Assembly (NCBI RefSeq): GCF_001552635.1
Contig: NZ_BCRO01000031.1
Coordinates: 62,001 to 126,000 of the forward strand
Reading direction: 5' to 3'
DNA length: 64,000 nucleotides
Origin: Actinomadura hibisca NBRC 15177
GTDB lineage: Bacteria > Actinomycetota > Actinomycetes > Streptosporangiales > Streptosporangiaceae
The position numbers and the translations under genes were made by a program. Below the pieces are notes generated by a model. It was not told the DNA's origin. It did not search any database and was given only the letters and a program-made list of their open reading frames with translations. This document shows, piece after piece, positions 1 through 8,727 of the stretch (the first letter of the stretch is position 1; every line of letters starts with the position of its first letter).

Positions 1-1
1 C

Positions 2-367
2 TGGCGGCCCACTGCCGTGCTCGCGGTCCTGGTCATGGGCCTGCTGGCCACCGCCACCATCGCCCCGTTGCAGGGCCTGATCCTGCGCCACGCCGGTGCC
101 GCGCCGACGCTGGCGGTCTCGGCCAACGTCGGTGCCTTCAACCTCGGCGCCGCCGCCGGTTCCGCCCTGGGTGGCGTCCTCGTCACCACCGGCGCACTGC
201 GCTGGACCGGCCTGGCAGGGGCGGCGCTCAGCCTGACCGGCCTGGCCCTGACCTACCTCGCCCTGCCCCGCACCGAGACGGCCAGCGCCTCGCACCAGGC
301 GGGCTGGTCTTTAGAAGCCGCCCCAGAAGACGTATCCGGAGGTCGAGTCGACAGCCTTGGGCACTGA
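2..367 (+). CDS. MFS transporter, C-terminal fragment (5' end outside window)
   Basis: The reading frame is open from the first bases of the window, so only the last ~120 residues of the protein are present. Visible are hydrophobic helices rich in Ala, Gly and Leu and a small-residue segment around Val-Gly-Ala-Phe-Asn-Leu-Gly-Ala. This is typical of the last helices of DHA1-type (AraJ / chloramphenicol-resistance-like) drug efflux permeases of the inner membrane. The last ~20 codons run over the 3' end of the convergent lipoprotein gene, an overlap of 57 bp. The substrate cannot be inferred. MFS membership is fairly sure from the helix pattern; the subfamily is a guess. Confidence 0.7.
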   Translation, partial: WRPTAVLAVLVMGLLATATIAPLQGLILRHAGAAPTLAVSANVGAFNLGAAAGSALGGVLVTTGALRWTGLAGAALSLTGLALTYLALPRTETASASHQAGWSLEAAPEDVSGGRVDSLGH

Positions 368-982
368 GCCCGTGGAGCCCTCCGAGGTCAGCGCGAGCTT
401 CCAGTCGCCGTCCCACTTCACGGTCGTGGTCCTGGCCGTGCGGCCGCCGCGCACCGGGTCCCGCGACACCGTCCCGACGACGGCGGTCCGGGGCGTGTAG
501 GAGACGATCCGGAAACCCGCGATCTGCGCCGCCTTCGCGGCCGGCACGACCTTGCCGCCCGTCCGCGTCCGCATATAGGCCGCCTGGCTCCCACCCGCCA
601 CGACCTGCTGCTGCAAGATCTTCCGCCACTGCGGTGACCGGTCGAGCCGCACGCTGATGTGCACCGCGGCCATCAGGGCCCCGCGCGGCGTGTGCTCGTA
701 GCAGCGCGCGATGTCACCCTGGACGACGAGCGGTCCGACCGACGGCGAGAACGGCACCGCCACACCCTGGAACCGTTCCCAGTGCACCTGCCTCGGCGCG
801 GTGTGGGGGATGCTCTGGTTGCTGTTGTCGGGCGTGCACCCGTCCGTCCCGGCCGAACTCGTGGTCTGGGGCGTCGGCTTCGCCTTGGCCGCCGCGGGCT
901 TCTCCTGTCCCGGCCCGACACAACCGGCGGTGACCAGGGCTGCCAAGCCGATGATCACTGCGGGACAAGCTCTGCTGAACAT
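311..982 (-). CDS. Secreted lipoprotein of unknown function
   Basis: 223 aa if started at the ATG at 982. This start gives a short basic N-terminus, a hydrophobic stretch and a lipobox L-V-T-A-G-C with the acylated Cys at residue 21. An upstream in-frame start at 1045 would bury the signal peptide and is less likely. After the Cys comes a Pro/Ala/Thr linker, then a globular domain of about 160 residues with a segment V-P-F-S-P-S-V-G-P near its start and a Trp-Lys-Leu-Ala-Leu strand near its end. It is expected to be anchored to the outer face of the membrane. I do not recognise a named domain. It is convergent with the MFS fragment and overlaps its end. Confidence 0.65.
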   Translation of the reverse strand: MFSRACPAVIIGLAALVTAGCVGPGQEKPAAAKAKPTPQTTSSAGTDGCTPDNSNQSIPHTAPRQVHWERFQGVAVPFSPSVGPLVVQGDIARCYEHTPRGALMAAVHISVRLDRSPQWRKILQQQVVAGGSQAAYMRTRTGGKVVPAAKAAQIAGFRIVSYTPRTAVVGTVSRDPVRGGRTARTTTVKWDGDWKLALTSEGSTGSVPKAVDSTSGYVFWGGF

Positions 983-1139
983 GGAGGGATCCGTTTCGCC
1001 GGGGGGGACTGGCACGATCAGGCCGACATGCCAGACCCTGATCATCCACCAGCCGGAGAGCAGGACGGTCAGCCACTGGTCGCTTCTTCGACGATCTTCT
1101 TCAGGAGGTTCCCGCCCCTCGCCTTGTGGCCGTGCCGGG

Positions 1140-2108
1140 TCAGGGCATCGTCAGCACGACCTTGCCGTGGGCCTGGTGGTCGCGGAGCCGGTCGGCGGCC
1201 CGGTCGGCCTCGTCGAGGGGCAGGACGTGGTCGATGACGGCGCGGACGCGGCCGTCGGCGATGGCGGGGCCGAGCGCGGTGAAAGCGGTGGCGAGGGCGT
1301 CGCCGAGTTCGGCGGGCCGGGTGAACCCGAACGACACCCCGCGCACGCGCAGGTGCCGGTAGGACAGGGCGTCCAGGTCGATGGTCGAGGCGGCGCCGCC
1401 GAGGCGGCCGATGTTGACCACGGCGCCGCCGACGGCGGTGGCGGGCAGGCAGTCGGCGAAGGTCCGGCCGCCGACGTGGTCGAGCACGACGTCGGCGCCG
1501 CAACCGTCGGTGGCGTCCAGGACCTCGGTGGCGAGATCGCGTCCACCGGTCACCAGCACCCGGTCGGCGCCCGCGGCGACCAGCAGGTTCCGCCGGGCGG
1601 CCGTACGGGTGGTGGCCAGGACCCGGCGCGCCCGCAGGGTCCGGGCGATCTGCACGCCGATCAGGCCGACGGCGGAGGCCCCCGCGGTGATCAGGACGGT
1701 GCGGCCGGGCCGGAAGCCGCCGAGCGCCAGCGCGCCGTGCTCGGTCAGCAGGCCCGTGGGCAGCGCGGCGGCCTCGGCGTCGGCCAGGCCGTCGGGGACC
1801 GGCAGCACGTGCCGGTGGTCGGCGGCGACGTACTGGGCGAAGCTGCCGGGCGCGGTGCCCATGACGCGGTCCCCGGCGCGCAGCCCCCGCACGCCGCTCC
1901 CGACCGTCGCGATCTGCCCGGCGAACTCGAACCCGGCCGTGTACTCCCGGTCCGCGCCGTCCAGCATGGGGATGTCGGCGTTGTTGAGCGCGACGGCGTG
2001 GACGCGCACCAGGACCTGGCCGTGGCCCGGCTCGGGCACCGGCACCTGGCGCGCCTGCCAGTGCGGGCCCAGGCCGCCCAGCAGGGCCGTCATCTCCGTG
2101 GTCGTCAT
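1140..2108 (-). CDS. Zinc-independent quinone oxidoreductase-like MDR dehydrogenase
   Basis: 322 aa, the normal length for the family. The N-terminal GroES-like domain starts with the V-P-E-P-G-x-G-x-V-L-V-R-V pattern, and A-L-N-N-A-D is the typical quinone oxidoreductase signature. A Rossmann segment (I-T-A-G-A-S-A-V-G-L-I-G, about residue 140) should bind NADPH. The Cys/His ligands of zinc-dependent alcohol dehydrogenases are absent, so reduction of quinones or enals is more likely than alcohol oxidation. It lies 20 bp downstream of the SDR gene on the same strand, so the two are probably cotranscribed. The true substrate is unknown. Confidence 0.85.
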   Translation of the reverse strand: MTTTEMTALLGGLGPHWQARQVPVPEPGHGQVLVRVHAVALNNADIPMLDGADREYTAGFEFAGQIATVGSGVRGLRAGDRVMGTAPGSFAQYVAADHRHVLPVPDGLADAEAAALPTGLLTEHGALALGGFRPGRTVLITAGASAVGLIGVQIARTLRARRVLATTRTAARRNLLVAAGADRVLVTGGRDLATEVLDATDGCGADVVLDHVGGRTFADCLPATAVGGAVVNIGRLGGAASTIDLDALSYRHLRVRGVSFGFTRPAELGDALATAFTALGPAIADGRVRAVIDHVLPLDEADRAADRLRDHQAHGKVVLTMP

Positions 2109-2128
2109 CTGTTCCCCTGTTCCACCGG

Positions 2129-2959
2129 TCAGGCGGCGCCGCTGTGCGCCAGCTCGCGGGACGCCTCGGCCTGGCCGGTCAGCTCCCCGGCCTTGCCGAC
2201 GGCGGCGGCGACGGCGTCGTCCCCCGTGATCCAGCGCAGCGGCGGCCGCCCGGTCTCGACGATCTTGACGAGGCCGGCCGCGGTCCGGGCCGGGTCGCCG
2301 GGTCCCGGGTCGTTGTCGGCCCGCCAGTCGGCCAGCTTGGCGGCGGTGCGTTCGGCGTAGTCGCCGATCGACAGCTCCGGCCAGTAGACGGAGGCGTCCG
2401 CCTGTATTCCGGCACGGGAGAAACCCGGTTCGACGATGGTGGTGCGGATGCCGAACGGCTCGACGTCGAAGCGCAGCGACTCCATCCAGCCCTCGACGCC
2501 GAACTTGGACGCGGCGTAGGCCGCGCAGAACTCCCGCCCGGCCAGCCCCGCCGTCGAGGAGATCGTGACGATGTGCCCGGACCGCTGGGCCCGCATGACC
2601 GGCAGCACCGCGCGGGTGACGTTCATCGGGCCGAACAGGTTGGTCTCGATCTGCGCCCGCGTCTGGGCGGGCGAGACCTCCTCGAAGAAGCCGGGGTAGC
2701 AGGTGGCGGCGTTGTTGACCAGCACGTCGATCCGGCCGAAGCGCTCCACCGCCATCGCCGTGGCCGCCTGGGCCTCGTCGGGGCAGGTGATGTCCAGCCG
2801 CACCGCCAGCAGCCGTTCGTCCGGTCCGTCCAGCGCCCGCTCGACGTCGCCGGGGCGGCGGCCGGTCGCCATCACCCGGTGACCGGCCGACAGAGCGGCG
2901 GTGGCGATGGCGGCGCCCAGGCCGCGACCGGCGCCGGTGACGAAGAAGACCTTGCTCAT
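2129..2959 (-). CDS. Short-chain dehydrogenase/reductase
   Basis: 276 aa. The N-terminal T-G-A-G-R-G-L-G glycine motif (residues 8-15) binds NAD(P). N-N-A-A is the structural motif, S-S-T-A-G carries the catalytic Ser, and Y-A-A-S-K is the catalytic Tyr/Lys pair. The R-R-P-G segment after strand 2 suggests NADPH preference. It belongs to the classical SDR group often annotated as oxidoreductase/retinol-dehydrogenase-like. It lies upstream of the MDR gene and downstream of a TetR gene on the same strand, so it is a likely target of that repressor. Confidence 0.87.
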   Translation of the reverse strand: MSKVFFVTGAGRGLGAAIATAALSAGHRVMATGRRPGDVERALDGPDERLLAVRLDITCPDEAQAATAMAVERFGRIDVLVNNAATCYPGFFEEVSPAQTRAQIETNLFGPMNVTRAVLPVMRAQRSGHIVTISSTAGLAGREFCAAYAASKFGVEGWMESLRFDVEPFGIRTTIVEPGFSRAGIQADASVYWPELSIGDYAERTAAKLADWRADNDPGPGDPARTAAGLVKIVETGRPPLRWITGDDAVAAAVGKAGELTGQAEASRELAHSGAA

Positions 2960-3050
2960 GACGCTCTCCTCAGGGCCCGGTCCCGGCTGGATGGCCGGTT
3001 CCTCCCCTTTCGGGAGTTACCCTCCGCTCCGGGGTCGCGACGGCCCGGCC

Positions 3051-3068
3051 GGAAGGTGTGACCCTTCC
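3051..3068. promoter_or_regulatory. Inverted repeat upstream of the SDR gene, possible TetR operator
   Basis: GGAAGG and CCTTCC arms around a 6-bp centre, 92 bp upstream of the SDR start and just downstream of the TetR stop. The position suits an operator for the SDR-MDR pair. The link to TetR is inference. Confidence 0.3.
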
Positions 3069-3122
3069 TTGGCCGAGCCATTGCGTCCCGGCGGCCGGAA
3101 CGGCCCGGGGGAGCCCGCTGGG

Positions 3123-3698
3123 TCAGCGCAGGTACCGGTGGATGGCGTGCCGGATCTGCGCGGGTGTCATCGGGTCGGTCGACAGGGCGCTGTGCAGGAC
3201 GAGACCCTCGATGAGCGCGTCGAGTTCCCGGGCGGTGGTGGCGTCGAAATGGCGTTGCAGCGCCCGGCGGCTGCGCGCCATCCACGCCTTCGTGACCGCT
3301 TTCAGCGCCGGGTTCCGCGCCGCCGCCACGTACAGCTCCACGGTGAGGACGAGATCGTGCCGCGAGCCGAGCAGGTCGTCCGACACCAGCGTGATGACGG
3401 CCTCGACCGCCGCGGCACGGTCCCCGGCGGCGTCCAGGCGCTCGTCGAAGACCCGGGCCATGGCGTCGGCGTGCCGGGTGAACGCCTCGGCGAGCACCTC
3501 GTCCAGGGACGCGAAGTGGTAGGTCATCGACCCCAGCGGCACGTCGGCGGCGCGGGCGATCTCCCGGTGGGTCGTCCCGGCGACGCCGCGCTCGGCGATG
3601 ACGGTGAGCGCGGCGTCGATCAGCCGGTCCCGCCGCCCGGGGTCGTGCCGCCGGGGCCGCCGCGGGGCAGGGGAGCGCCGCGCGGCCGGACCGCTCAC
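3123..3698 (-). CDS. TetR-family transcriptional regulator
   Basis: 191 aa with GTG start. An Arg/Pro-rich leader is followed by the TetR helix-turn-helix: the helix after A-A-L-T-V-I-A-E-R-G, then T-T-H-R-E-I-A-R-A-A-D-V-P and the recognition helix ending M-T-Y-H-F (residues ~25-70). The C-terminal half is the variable ligand-binding domain. It lies in a leftward run with the SDR/MDR genes and starts 10 bp after the acetyltransferase stop. It probably represses this group in response to a small molecule that I cannot identify. Confidence 0.85.
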   Translation of the reverse strand: MSGPAARRSPAPRRPRRHDPGRRDRLIDAALTVIAERGVAGTTHREIARAADVPLGSMTYHFASLDEVLAEAFTRHADAMARVFDERLDAAGDRAAAVEAVITLVSDDLLGSRHDLVLTVELYVAAARNPALKAVTKAWMARSRRALQRHFDATTARELDALIEGLVLHSALSTDPMTPAQIRHAIHRYLR

Positions 3699-3708
3699 GC
3701 CGGACCGC

Positions 3709-4296
3709 TCACGCCGCGTCCGGCCCGATCGTGCGGATCACGCGGGCGGGGTTGCCCACCGCGACGACGTTCGCCGGGAGGTCCCGGGTGACGACCGCCC
3801 CGGCGCCGACGACGGTGTTCTCCCCGATCGTGACCCCGGCCAGGACGATCGCCCCGCCGCCCAGCCACACGTTGTCGCCGATCGTGATCGGTGCCGCGGC
3901 CTCCCACTTGGCCCGGCGGGGCTCGGGGTCCACCGGATGGGTCGGGGTGAGCAGCTGCACGTTGGGACCGATCTGCACGTCGTCGCCGATGGTGATCGGC
4001 GCGACGTCCAGCGCCACGAGGCCGAAGTTGGCGAACGACCGGGCGCCGATGCGGATATGCCCGCCGTAGTCGACGCGCAGCGGCGGCCGGATCTCGGTGC
4101 CGTCGCCGACCTCGCCGAGCAGTTCCGCCAGGAGGCGGCGGCGCTCACGCCGGTCGCGGGCCGGGGTCGTGTTGAACGCGTCCGCCAGCTCCATGGCCCG
4201 CAGGGCGTCCTCGGCCAACTCCGGGTCGTCGGCGATGTACAGGTCACCGGCGAGCATCCGCTCGCGCATGGAACGGTCGTCAGGATCGGGCATCAT
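3709..4296 (-). CDS. Sugar O-acetyltransferase (maltose/galactoside type, left-handed beta-helix)
   Basis: 195 aa from the ATG at 4296. The N-terminal R-E-R-M-L-A-G-D-L-Y segment is the Mac domain of maltose/galactoside acetyltransferases. It is followed by hexapeptide repeats ([I/V]-G-x-x-x-x pattern) from about residue 80, with T-P-T-H-P carrying the likely catalytic His and W-L-G-G-G-A shaping the acetyl-CoA site. It transfers acetyl from acetyl-CoA to a sugar hydroxyl. An upstream ATG at 4314 is possible but would place a perfect inverted repeat (4299-4310) inside the gene. Probably cotranscribed with TetR. Confidence 0.85.
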   Translation of the reverse strand: MMPDPDDRSMRERMLAGDLYIADDPELAEDALRAMELADAFNTTPARDRRERRRLLAELLGEVGDGTEIRPPLRVDYGGHIRIGARSFANFGLVALDVAPITIGDDVQIGPNVQLLTPTHPVDPEPRRAKWEAAAPITIGDNVWLGGGAIVLAGVTIGENTVVGAGAVVTRDLPANVVAVGNPARVIRTIGPDAA

Positions 4297-4298
4297 GC

Positions 4299-4310
4299 GT
4301 ACGACCGTAC
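4299..4310. promoter_or_regulatory. Short inverted repeat at the acetyltransferase start
   Basis: GTACG-AC-CGTAC, immediately upstream of the chosen ATG at 4296. It could be an operator for the acetyltransferase-TetR unit. It is short, so confidence is low. Confidence 0.25.
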
Positions 4311-4314
4311 ACAT

Positions 4315-5393
4315 GGGGCATACGACCCGCCCGCCGACCGCCGCGCGAACTCCCGTGGCCGGATGCGGCCAACGGGTCGGGGCGGCACGATCGGAGCCCT
4401 TCCGGAGCCGCCCATCGGCCCGCGATCTTTCCTAGAGGTGACATCTCTATTACCCGGCGCGCCGGACGCTCCGCCCGGCGCGTGGCGATCGGTGCCCGAA
4501 GCCGTCCGGCACGGGGGGATCGGGGCGATGCGGACCGGCGTGTCGGGGTCGCGCGGGGGCGGTCGGCGGCCGATCTCCGATGAAGATGGTCAAGACGCCG
4601 GTCGGCCGACGCGATAACCTCGACGTGCTGTTGGGAAGGTACCCGGACGGGTGCCTAGAGCAACCCGACACAACGGCGGCGTGCCTCGCACACAGGCACA
4701 GCCCGCACGTGTACCGTCCAGGGTAGGCGTGAGGCCGCTTCCATCCCAGGAAGCGCCCCACACCCCCTACAACAAAAAAACGACGGCGACTCGTCCGCCC
4801 TGAGGAGCTGGAGACTCCTTAAGTCAGGCGACTCGCCGCCGTCGCTGGAACCGAACTCCCTGGACAGTAGTCCGGTTCCGGTGGCCCAATCGGTAAACCG
4901 TTACCTCCACCCGAGAGGACCAGTTATGAGAGTACCCGCTCTGACGAGATGCGCAACGGGCGACACGCCACTTGCCCGTTCCCGCCATGATTCCGTGGCC
5001 CTCTCCCGGCGCCCCGCACCCCCCGCGACGGCCGCCCGTCGGCTTCGGCCGCCCCTTTCCTGCTTCCGCGCGGACCCCAACAAAAATCTTGGTGTTCGCG
5101 CGGCGTTCTTCCGCTCCCGCAACCGGCACGGCGGCCTGCCGCCGCTCTTGACCGGTGGAGACGGATCCTTGACCGGGCCCTCGGAGCGGCGCGGGACCCC
5201 ACGTCCTGCGCCCTGGAAGGCTTGGCGACTCGGTCACACCCGGGCGGGAGGCGACGACCTGCACACATGAGAAAGCGCCCCAGGGGGGCGCTGTTCCCAT
5301 CTCCCATATTGTGTCCGGTCTCCTGACCCGTCTGGCTCCTAGTAGGTGTGGCAGCCAAATCCGAGCTAGACGGTTCTGAAGACCCGGCAAGTC
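4315..5393. other. 1.1 kb without a convincing gene, upstream of rep
   Basis: Several open frames exist but none has a protein-like composition or a good ribosome-binding site. The stretch holds a leftward terminator-like hairpin (4774-4844) and a short GC hairpin (AGCGCCCC-agg-GGGGCGCT, 5274-5292) about 100 bp before the rep start. In plasmids this position often holds replication control sequences or a countertranscript RNA. Nothing here proves one. Confidence 0.4.
4774..4844 (-). terminator. Leftward terminator-like hairpin with T-run
   Basis: CGACGGC at 4781-4787 pairs with GCCGTCG at 4838-4844, with a smaller internal hairpin (AGGAG/CTCCT) between. On the minus strand the stem is followed directly by seven T (4774-4780). 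This is a rho-independent layout, rare in such GC-rich DNA. It implies a leftward transcript starting somewhere between here and rep, although no good gene is seen there. Confidence 0.45.
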
Positions 5394-7949
5394 GTGTCGG
5401 AGGAAACGATAGCAACTCGTCCTCCGGTTAGCCAAGCACGCCCCGGCAACACGCCGTCAAAGCTCTCTCGGCTGACCGATTCCAACCCAAATGTCGGTAC
5501 TGTGCGTGCGGATACCGGCACTCTCGGCGATGCCGAGGGGGAGTCGCCTCCCTCTCCGGTGCCCGCCGAAGGGTCCGCCGCGCGTCGGCGCACCCGCGTT
5601 CTCGACGTGCCCGGGGCCCGGATCGCCGCCCAGGCGCATGCGCGCATCACCGTGCCGCACATCGCCCAGCGTCCCGTCATGCGGCGCAGCCCCGACGGCG
5701 GCCGGTCCTTCCCCCGATGCTCGGCGTCGGGATACCGGTACGAGACCGAGCTCTCCAGCACGCCCCCCTCCCAGCCCACCAGCGTCCCCACCGGCGACCG
5801 GGAGACCGGCACCACCCGGCTGCTGGTCCTGGACCTGGACACCTCCCGCGTGCCCGAGTCGGGAGCGGGCAATCGCCCGGCCTACATCGCGAGCGTCGCC
5901 GACCAGGCCGTGGCGATGGTCGAGGAGTGCGGCGGGCGCGCCCTGGTCGACGTCAGCCCCAGCGGCGGGCGCCACGTGTACCTCCTGTGGGCCCAGCCCG
6001 TCCGGTACTCCGAGATGCGCACGCTCGCCAAGGCCTTCGCGCTGCGGTTCGCCCCGGTCGTCGACACCTCGCCGATGGAGCACACCGACGGCCAGATCCG
6101 CGGGCCGGGTTCGCCGCACAAAAGCGTCAACGGCCGGCTCAGCGGCTTCATGACCCTCACCATGAGCATCGACGAGGCCGAGGCCCTTTGCGCGCGCCCT
6201 TGCGACAGCGCCGTCTGGGAGGCCCTCCAGATCGAGCTCACCGCCGAGCTCGATCTCGTCACCGGCTGCGGCCCGGATCTCGAAGCCCGGCACCCCCAGG
6301 CCCCCGACGCCGTCCCCGGCACCGAGCTGGACCTCAAGGGCGAACCCTTCCGTCCCAGGGTCGGCGGTCGCGCCACGGTACGTCCGGACCTGGAGCAGAC
6401 CGCTCGAACCCGCCAGTGGGACCGCACTCGATACGCCACCAGCTCCGAAGTCCGCCAAGCGATCCTCTCCAGCGCCGCCGCACGCGGCTGGCGGCTGGAG
6501 CACGTCCGGACGGCCCTGGCCACCGAGTGGTCTCCCATCGCCGACTGGTGGCGCGATGACGACCGGCTGAGGACCGAGTGGACCAAGGCCCTGGAGTTCA
6601 CCACACCCGAGTCGCCACCCCCTGCGGCAGGAGTGGGGGATTCTGTCCGTGAGAGCAACACTAGTGGAACAACCATCACGCGGGGGGGCTCCCCCGGGCC
6701 TCAGACGGAGCCTGAGCGCCCGTCGCCGAGAACTGATGATCCTGACCGGACCAGAGCCGGAAACGTCTGGGGGATCGAAGTCAGATCTGAACCCTGGCAG
6801 CTGTCGGTGTATCAACAGATCAGGGTCTGGCAACATGCCATGTACATCGTTGAGCGGTATCTGGAGCTGGAGTGGGCGGGTCGGGCCCTGAGTTATCGGG
6901 CGATCCTCAGGGCGATCGGCGCCGCGGCTCAGATGGCGGGATCCACTACCGTCGAGTTCGGAACGCGTCAGCTGGCCTATATGACGGGTCTGGACCACAC
7001 GACGGTCTCGCGAGCGTTGCAAGCGTTGCGAGAGGGGCCTTATGCCCTCATCGCCCTGGCGCAGCGGGCCGAAGGGGTTCGAGCGGACCTCTACCAGCTC
7101 GTCGTCCCTGAGGCCCTCGCGGAGGAGGCGGCGCGACGCCGGTTCCGCAGTGGTCGGATCGACGCGATCCATCCGGTCTTCCGCAAACTCGGACTCGGCC
7201 CGGCGTTCATGTTCGAAGCCCTGTCCAGCAACCCCGCCACCGCTGCCGAACTGGCCACAGCGGCTCTCTTGTCGAGAACGACGGCGTACGAGGCCCTCCA
7301 TTCCCTGGCCGCCCACGGCCTGGCCGAACGAGACGAACACGGGCTCTGGCGGCGGGGCCCCGCCGTTCTGGACGTCATTGCCAGCGTTCTGGAGGCCGAT
7401 ATCGAGGCCGACGACCATCTTCGAGAACATCGTGCGGACCGAGCGAAATGGCATGCGTACCTTGGCATTATCTCGGCGGCCGGTGCGGAATTCGTTGATG
7501 GGCAGGATCAGCAACCGGACAATACGACCGGCGCCCCGGCCCCCTGTGCGCCCAGAACGGCCCGTGCCCGTCCGCTGAGGGCGCCTCGGACGGCACCCTC
7601 CATTCCAGCGGACGCGGCTGCCCAGCGTCGGCAGCGACGCAGACAGGCGGTTCGCGCGAGGCTGGCCCCGAGCTGGTTGACGCCTCCCCGCCGGCTGGTC
7701 ACCGAAATCGATCTGGCATGCCCAGCTGAAATACGAGCCGTTCTCGATCAGGCGCTGCTAGACGAAATGAGCGAGACGCTTTCCGCACTTCCGGCCGATC
7801 TTCATGCCGTTATTGCCGAGGACCTGGCGGTCATCGCCGAGGACGAGGCCTGCCATAGTGCGGAACGAAGTGCCTACGAGCACGAACTCGTCGCGCTGCG
7901 CCGCATTTTCGGAACCGCCATTCTTGATCATCCCAGCGGCCCTTCCTGA
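5394..7949 (+). CDS. Large plasmid replication initiator with primase-like motifs and winged helices
   Basis: 851 aa, GTG start. The N-terminal half carries three motifs in the order of archaeo-eukaryotic primase/primase-polymerase domains: L-V-L-D-L-D-T (DLD at 147-149), S-P-S-G-G-R-H-V-Y-L-L-W (His194) and the R-G-P-G-S-P-H-K segment at 236-243. A disordered linker (~400-455) leads to two winged-helix-like regions, ~520-575 (T-R-Q-L-A-Y-M-T-G-L-D, then T-T-V-S-R-A-L) and ~605-660. The C-terminus is basic, then acidic. This layout fits Rep proteins of actinomycete plasmids that bind the origin and prime synthesis. It sits next to the palindrome array and parAB. Function is inferred from motifs and context. 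Confidence 0.7.
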   Translation: MSEETIATRPPVSQARPGNTPSKLSRLTDSNPNVGTVRADTGTLGDAEGESPPSPVPAEGSAARRRTRVLDVPGARIAAQAHARITVPHIAQRPVMRRSPDGGRSFPRCSASGYRYETELSSTPPSQPTSVPTGDRETGTTRLLVLDLDTSRVPESGAGNRPAYIASVADQAVAMVEECGGRALVDVSPSGGRHVYLLWAQPVRYSEMRTLAKAFALRFAPVVDTSPMEHTDGQIRGPGSPHKSVNGRLSGFMTLTMSIDEAEALCARPCDSAVWEALQIELTAELDLVTGCGPDLEARHPQAPDAVPGTELDLKGEPFRPRVGGRATVRPDLEQTARTRQWDRTRYATSSEVRQAILSSAAARGWRLEHVRTALATEWSPIADWWRDDDRLRTEWTKALEFTTPESPPPAAGVGDSVRESNTSGTTITRGGSPGPQTEPERPSPRTDDPDRTRAGNVWGIEVRSEPWQLSVYQQIRVWQHAMYIVERYLELEWAGRALSYRAILRAIGAAAQMAGSTTVEFGTRQLAYMTGLDHTTVSRALQALREGPYALIALAQRAEGVRADLYQLVVPEALAEEAARRRFRSGRIDAIHPVFRKLGLGPAFMFEALSSNPATAAELATAALLSRTTAYEALHSLAAHGLAERDEHGLWRRGPAVLDVIASVLEADIEADDHLREHRADRAKWHAYLGIISAAGAEFVDGQDQQPDNTTGAPAPCAPRTARARPLRAPRTAPSIPADAAAQRRQRRRQAVRARLAPSWLTPPRRLVTEIDLACPAEIRAVLDQALLDEMSETLSALPADLHAVIAEDLAVIAEDEACHSAERSAYEHELVALRRIFGTAILDHPSGPS

Positions 7950-8727
7950 GAAGACCGTTCGGCCTGGCGGCCTGCGCGCCGGAGAAGCCGTGCTCCCGCA
8001 GCGCGCGGCCGGTCCGCCGGGCCGTCCCCGCAAAGATCAAAAACATGCGGTCGTCTTTGTGGAAACTCGCACTGCGGATATCGCGACGGCGAGGTGACCT
8101 GCGTAAACGGGTGTGGGAACGAGGATGTGCACCGGCACGTCGATCCGTTCCTCCGTTGCGCCCCGCGAACCGGCGACACGTTTCCTGGATTTCTGCGGCG
8201 AGCCTCTTCTTTTGTGCTTCCCAAATATTTTGGCGTTGCCGGGGCGAGCGCGTGAAGATTCAAATATGAGATCGGCCCGGCCCGCACGGCCGACGATTTT
8301 CGCCGCACGCCACGTTGGCTTTTTCTCCCAGGGGACGAGCGAGCCCGCTCGTACGAACTTTCAGAGCCGGTACTGAAGCGGTGTTCGGCGACGGCCTGTG
8401 ATCGGGACCCGCGTGCTCATGGTTGTTTTCAGGTCCGGCGTTGTTACCGGGGCGGCGGACGGAGTAGGGAACGGAGTAGGGAGGGGAGAGGTCTTGTGAG
8501 GTTGCCCAGATCTCCCCTGCCACGCTTGCCGGACCGCCGCCGGTTTCCCGACATCGTGGCGGCTCGGTGAGGACAGCGGGAGCCGAAGGGAAGCGCGGTC
8601 GGCAGAGAGCCGGGTTCGATCGGGATGCGACGGGAACAGAGAAGACAACCTCCGCCGCTTGAGCCGCAGTGGAGCGGGCTCCTCTGGCGCAGTAACAGGG
8701 GATCGCCACGACGACACTGGCCCGATC
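7950..8727. other. Non-coding stretch between rep and the palindrome array, possible origin region
   Basis: No believable gene. It contains local AT-rich patches unusual for the window, including the palindrome CCAAA-TAT-TTTGG at 8221-8233, and a direct repeat GGAGTAGGGA at 8461-8470 and 8473-8482. Lying directly downstream of rep and before the first palindrome at 8728, it is a plausible part of an origin. No specific origin motif is recognised. Confidence 0.35.

Noticed and set aside
4820..4960. Possible tRNA or attachment site
   Set aside because: The GGTTCC-like stretch around 4852-4880 lacks an acceptor stem, an anticodon arm and a proper T-loop.
4881..5270. 129-codon frame upstream of rep
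   Set aside because: Arg/Pro-rich low-information sequence with starts lacking a ribosome site; kept only as part of the unannotated gap.
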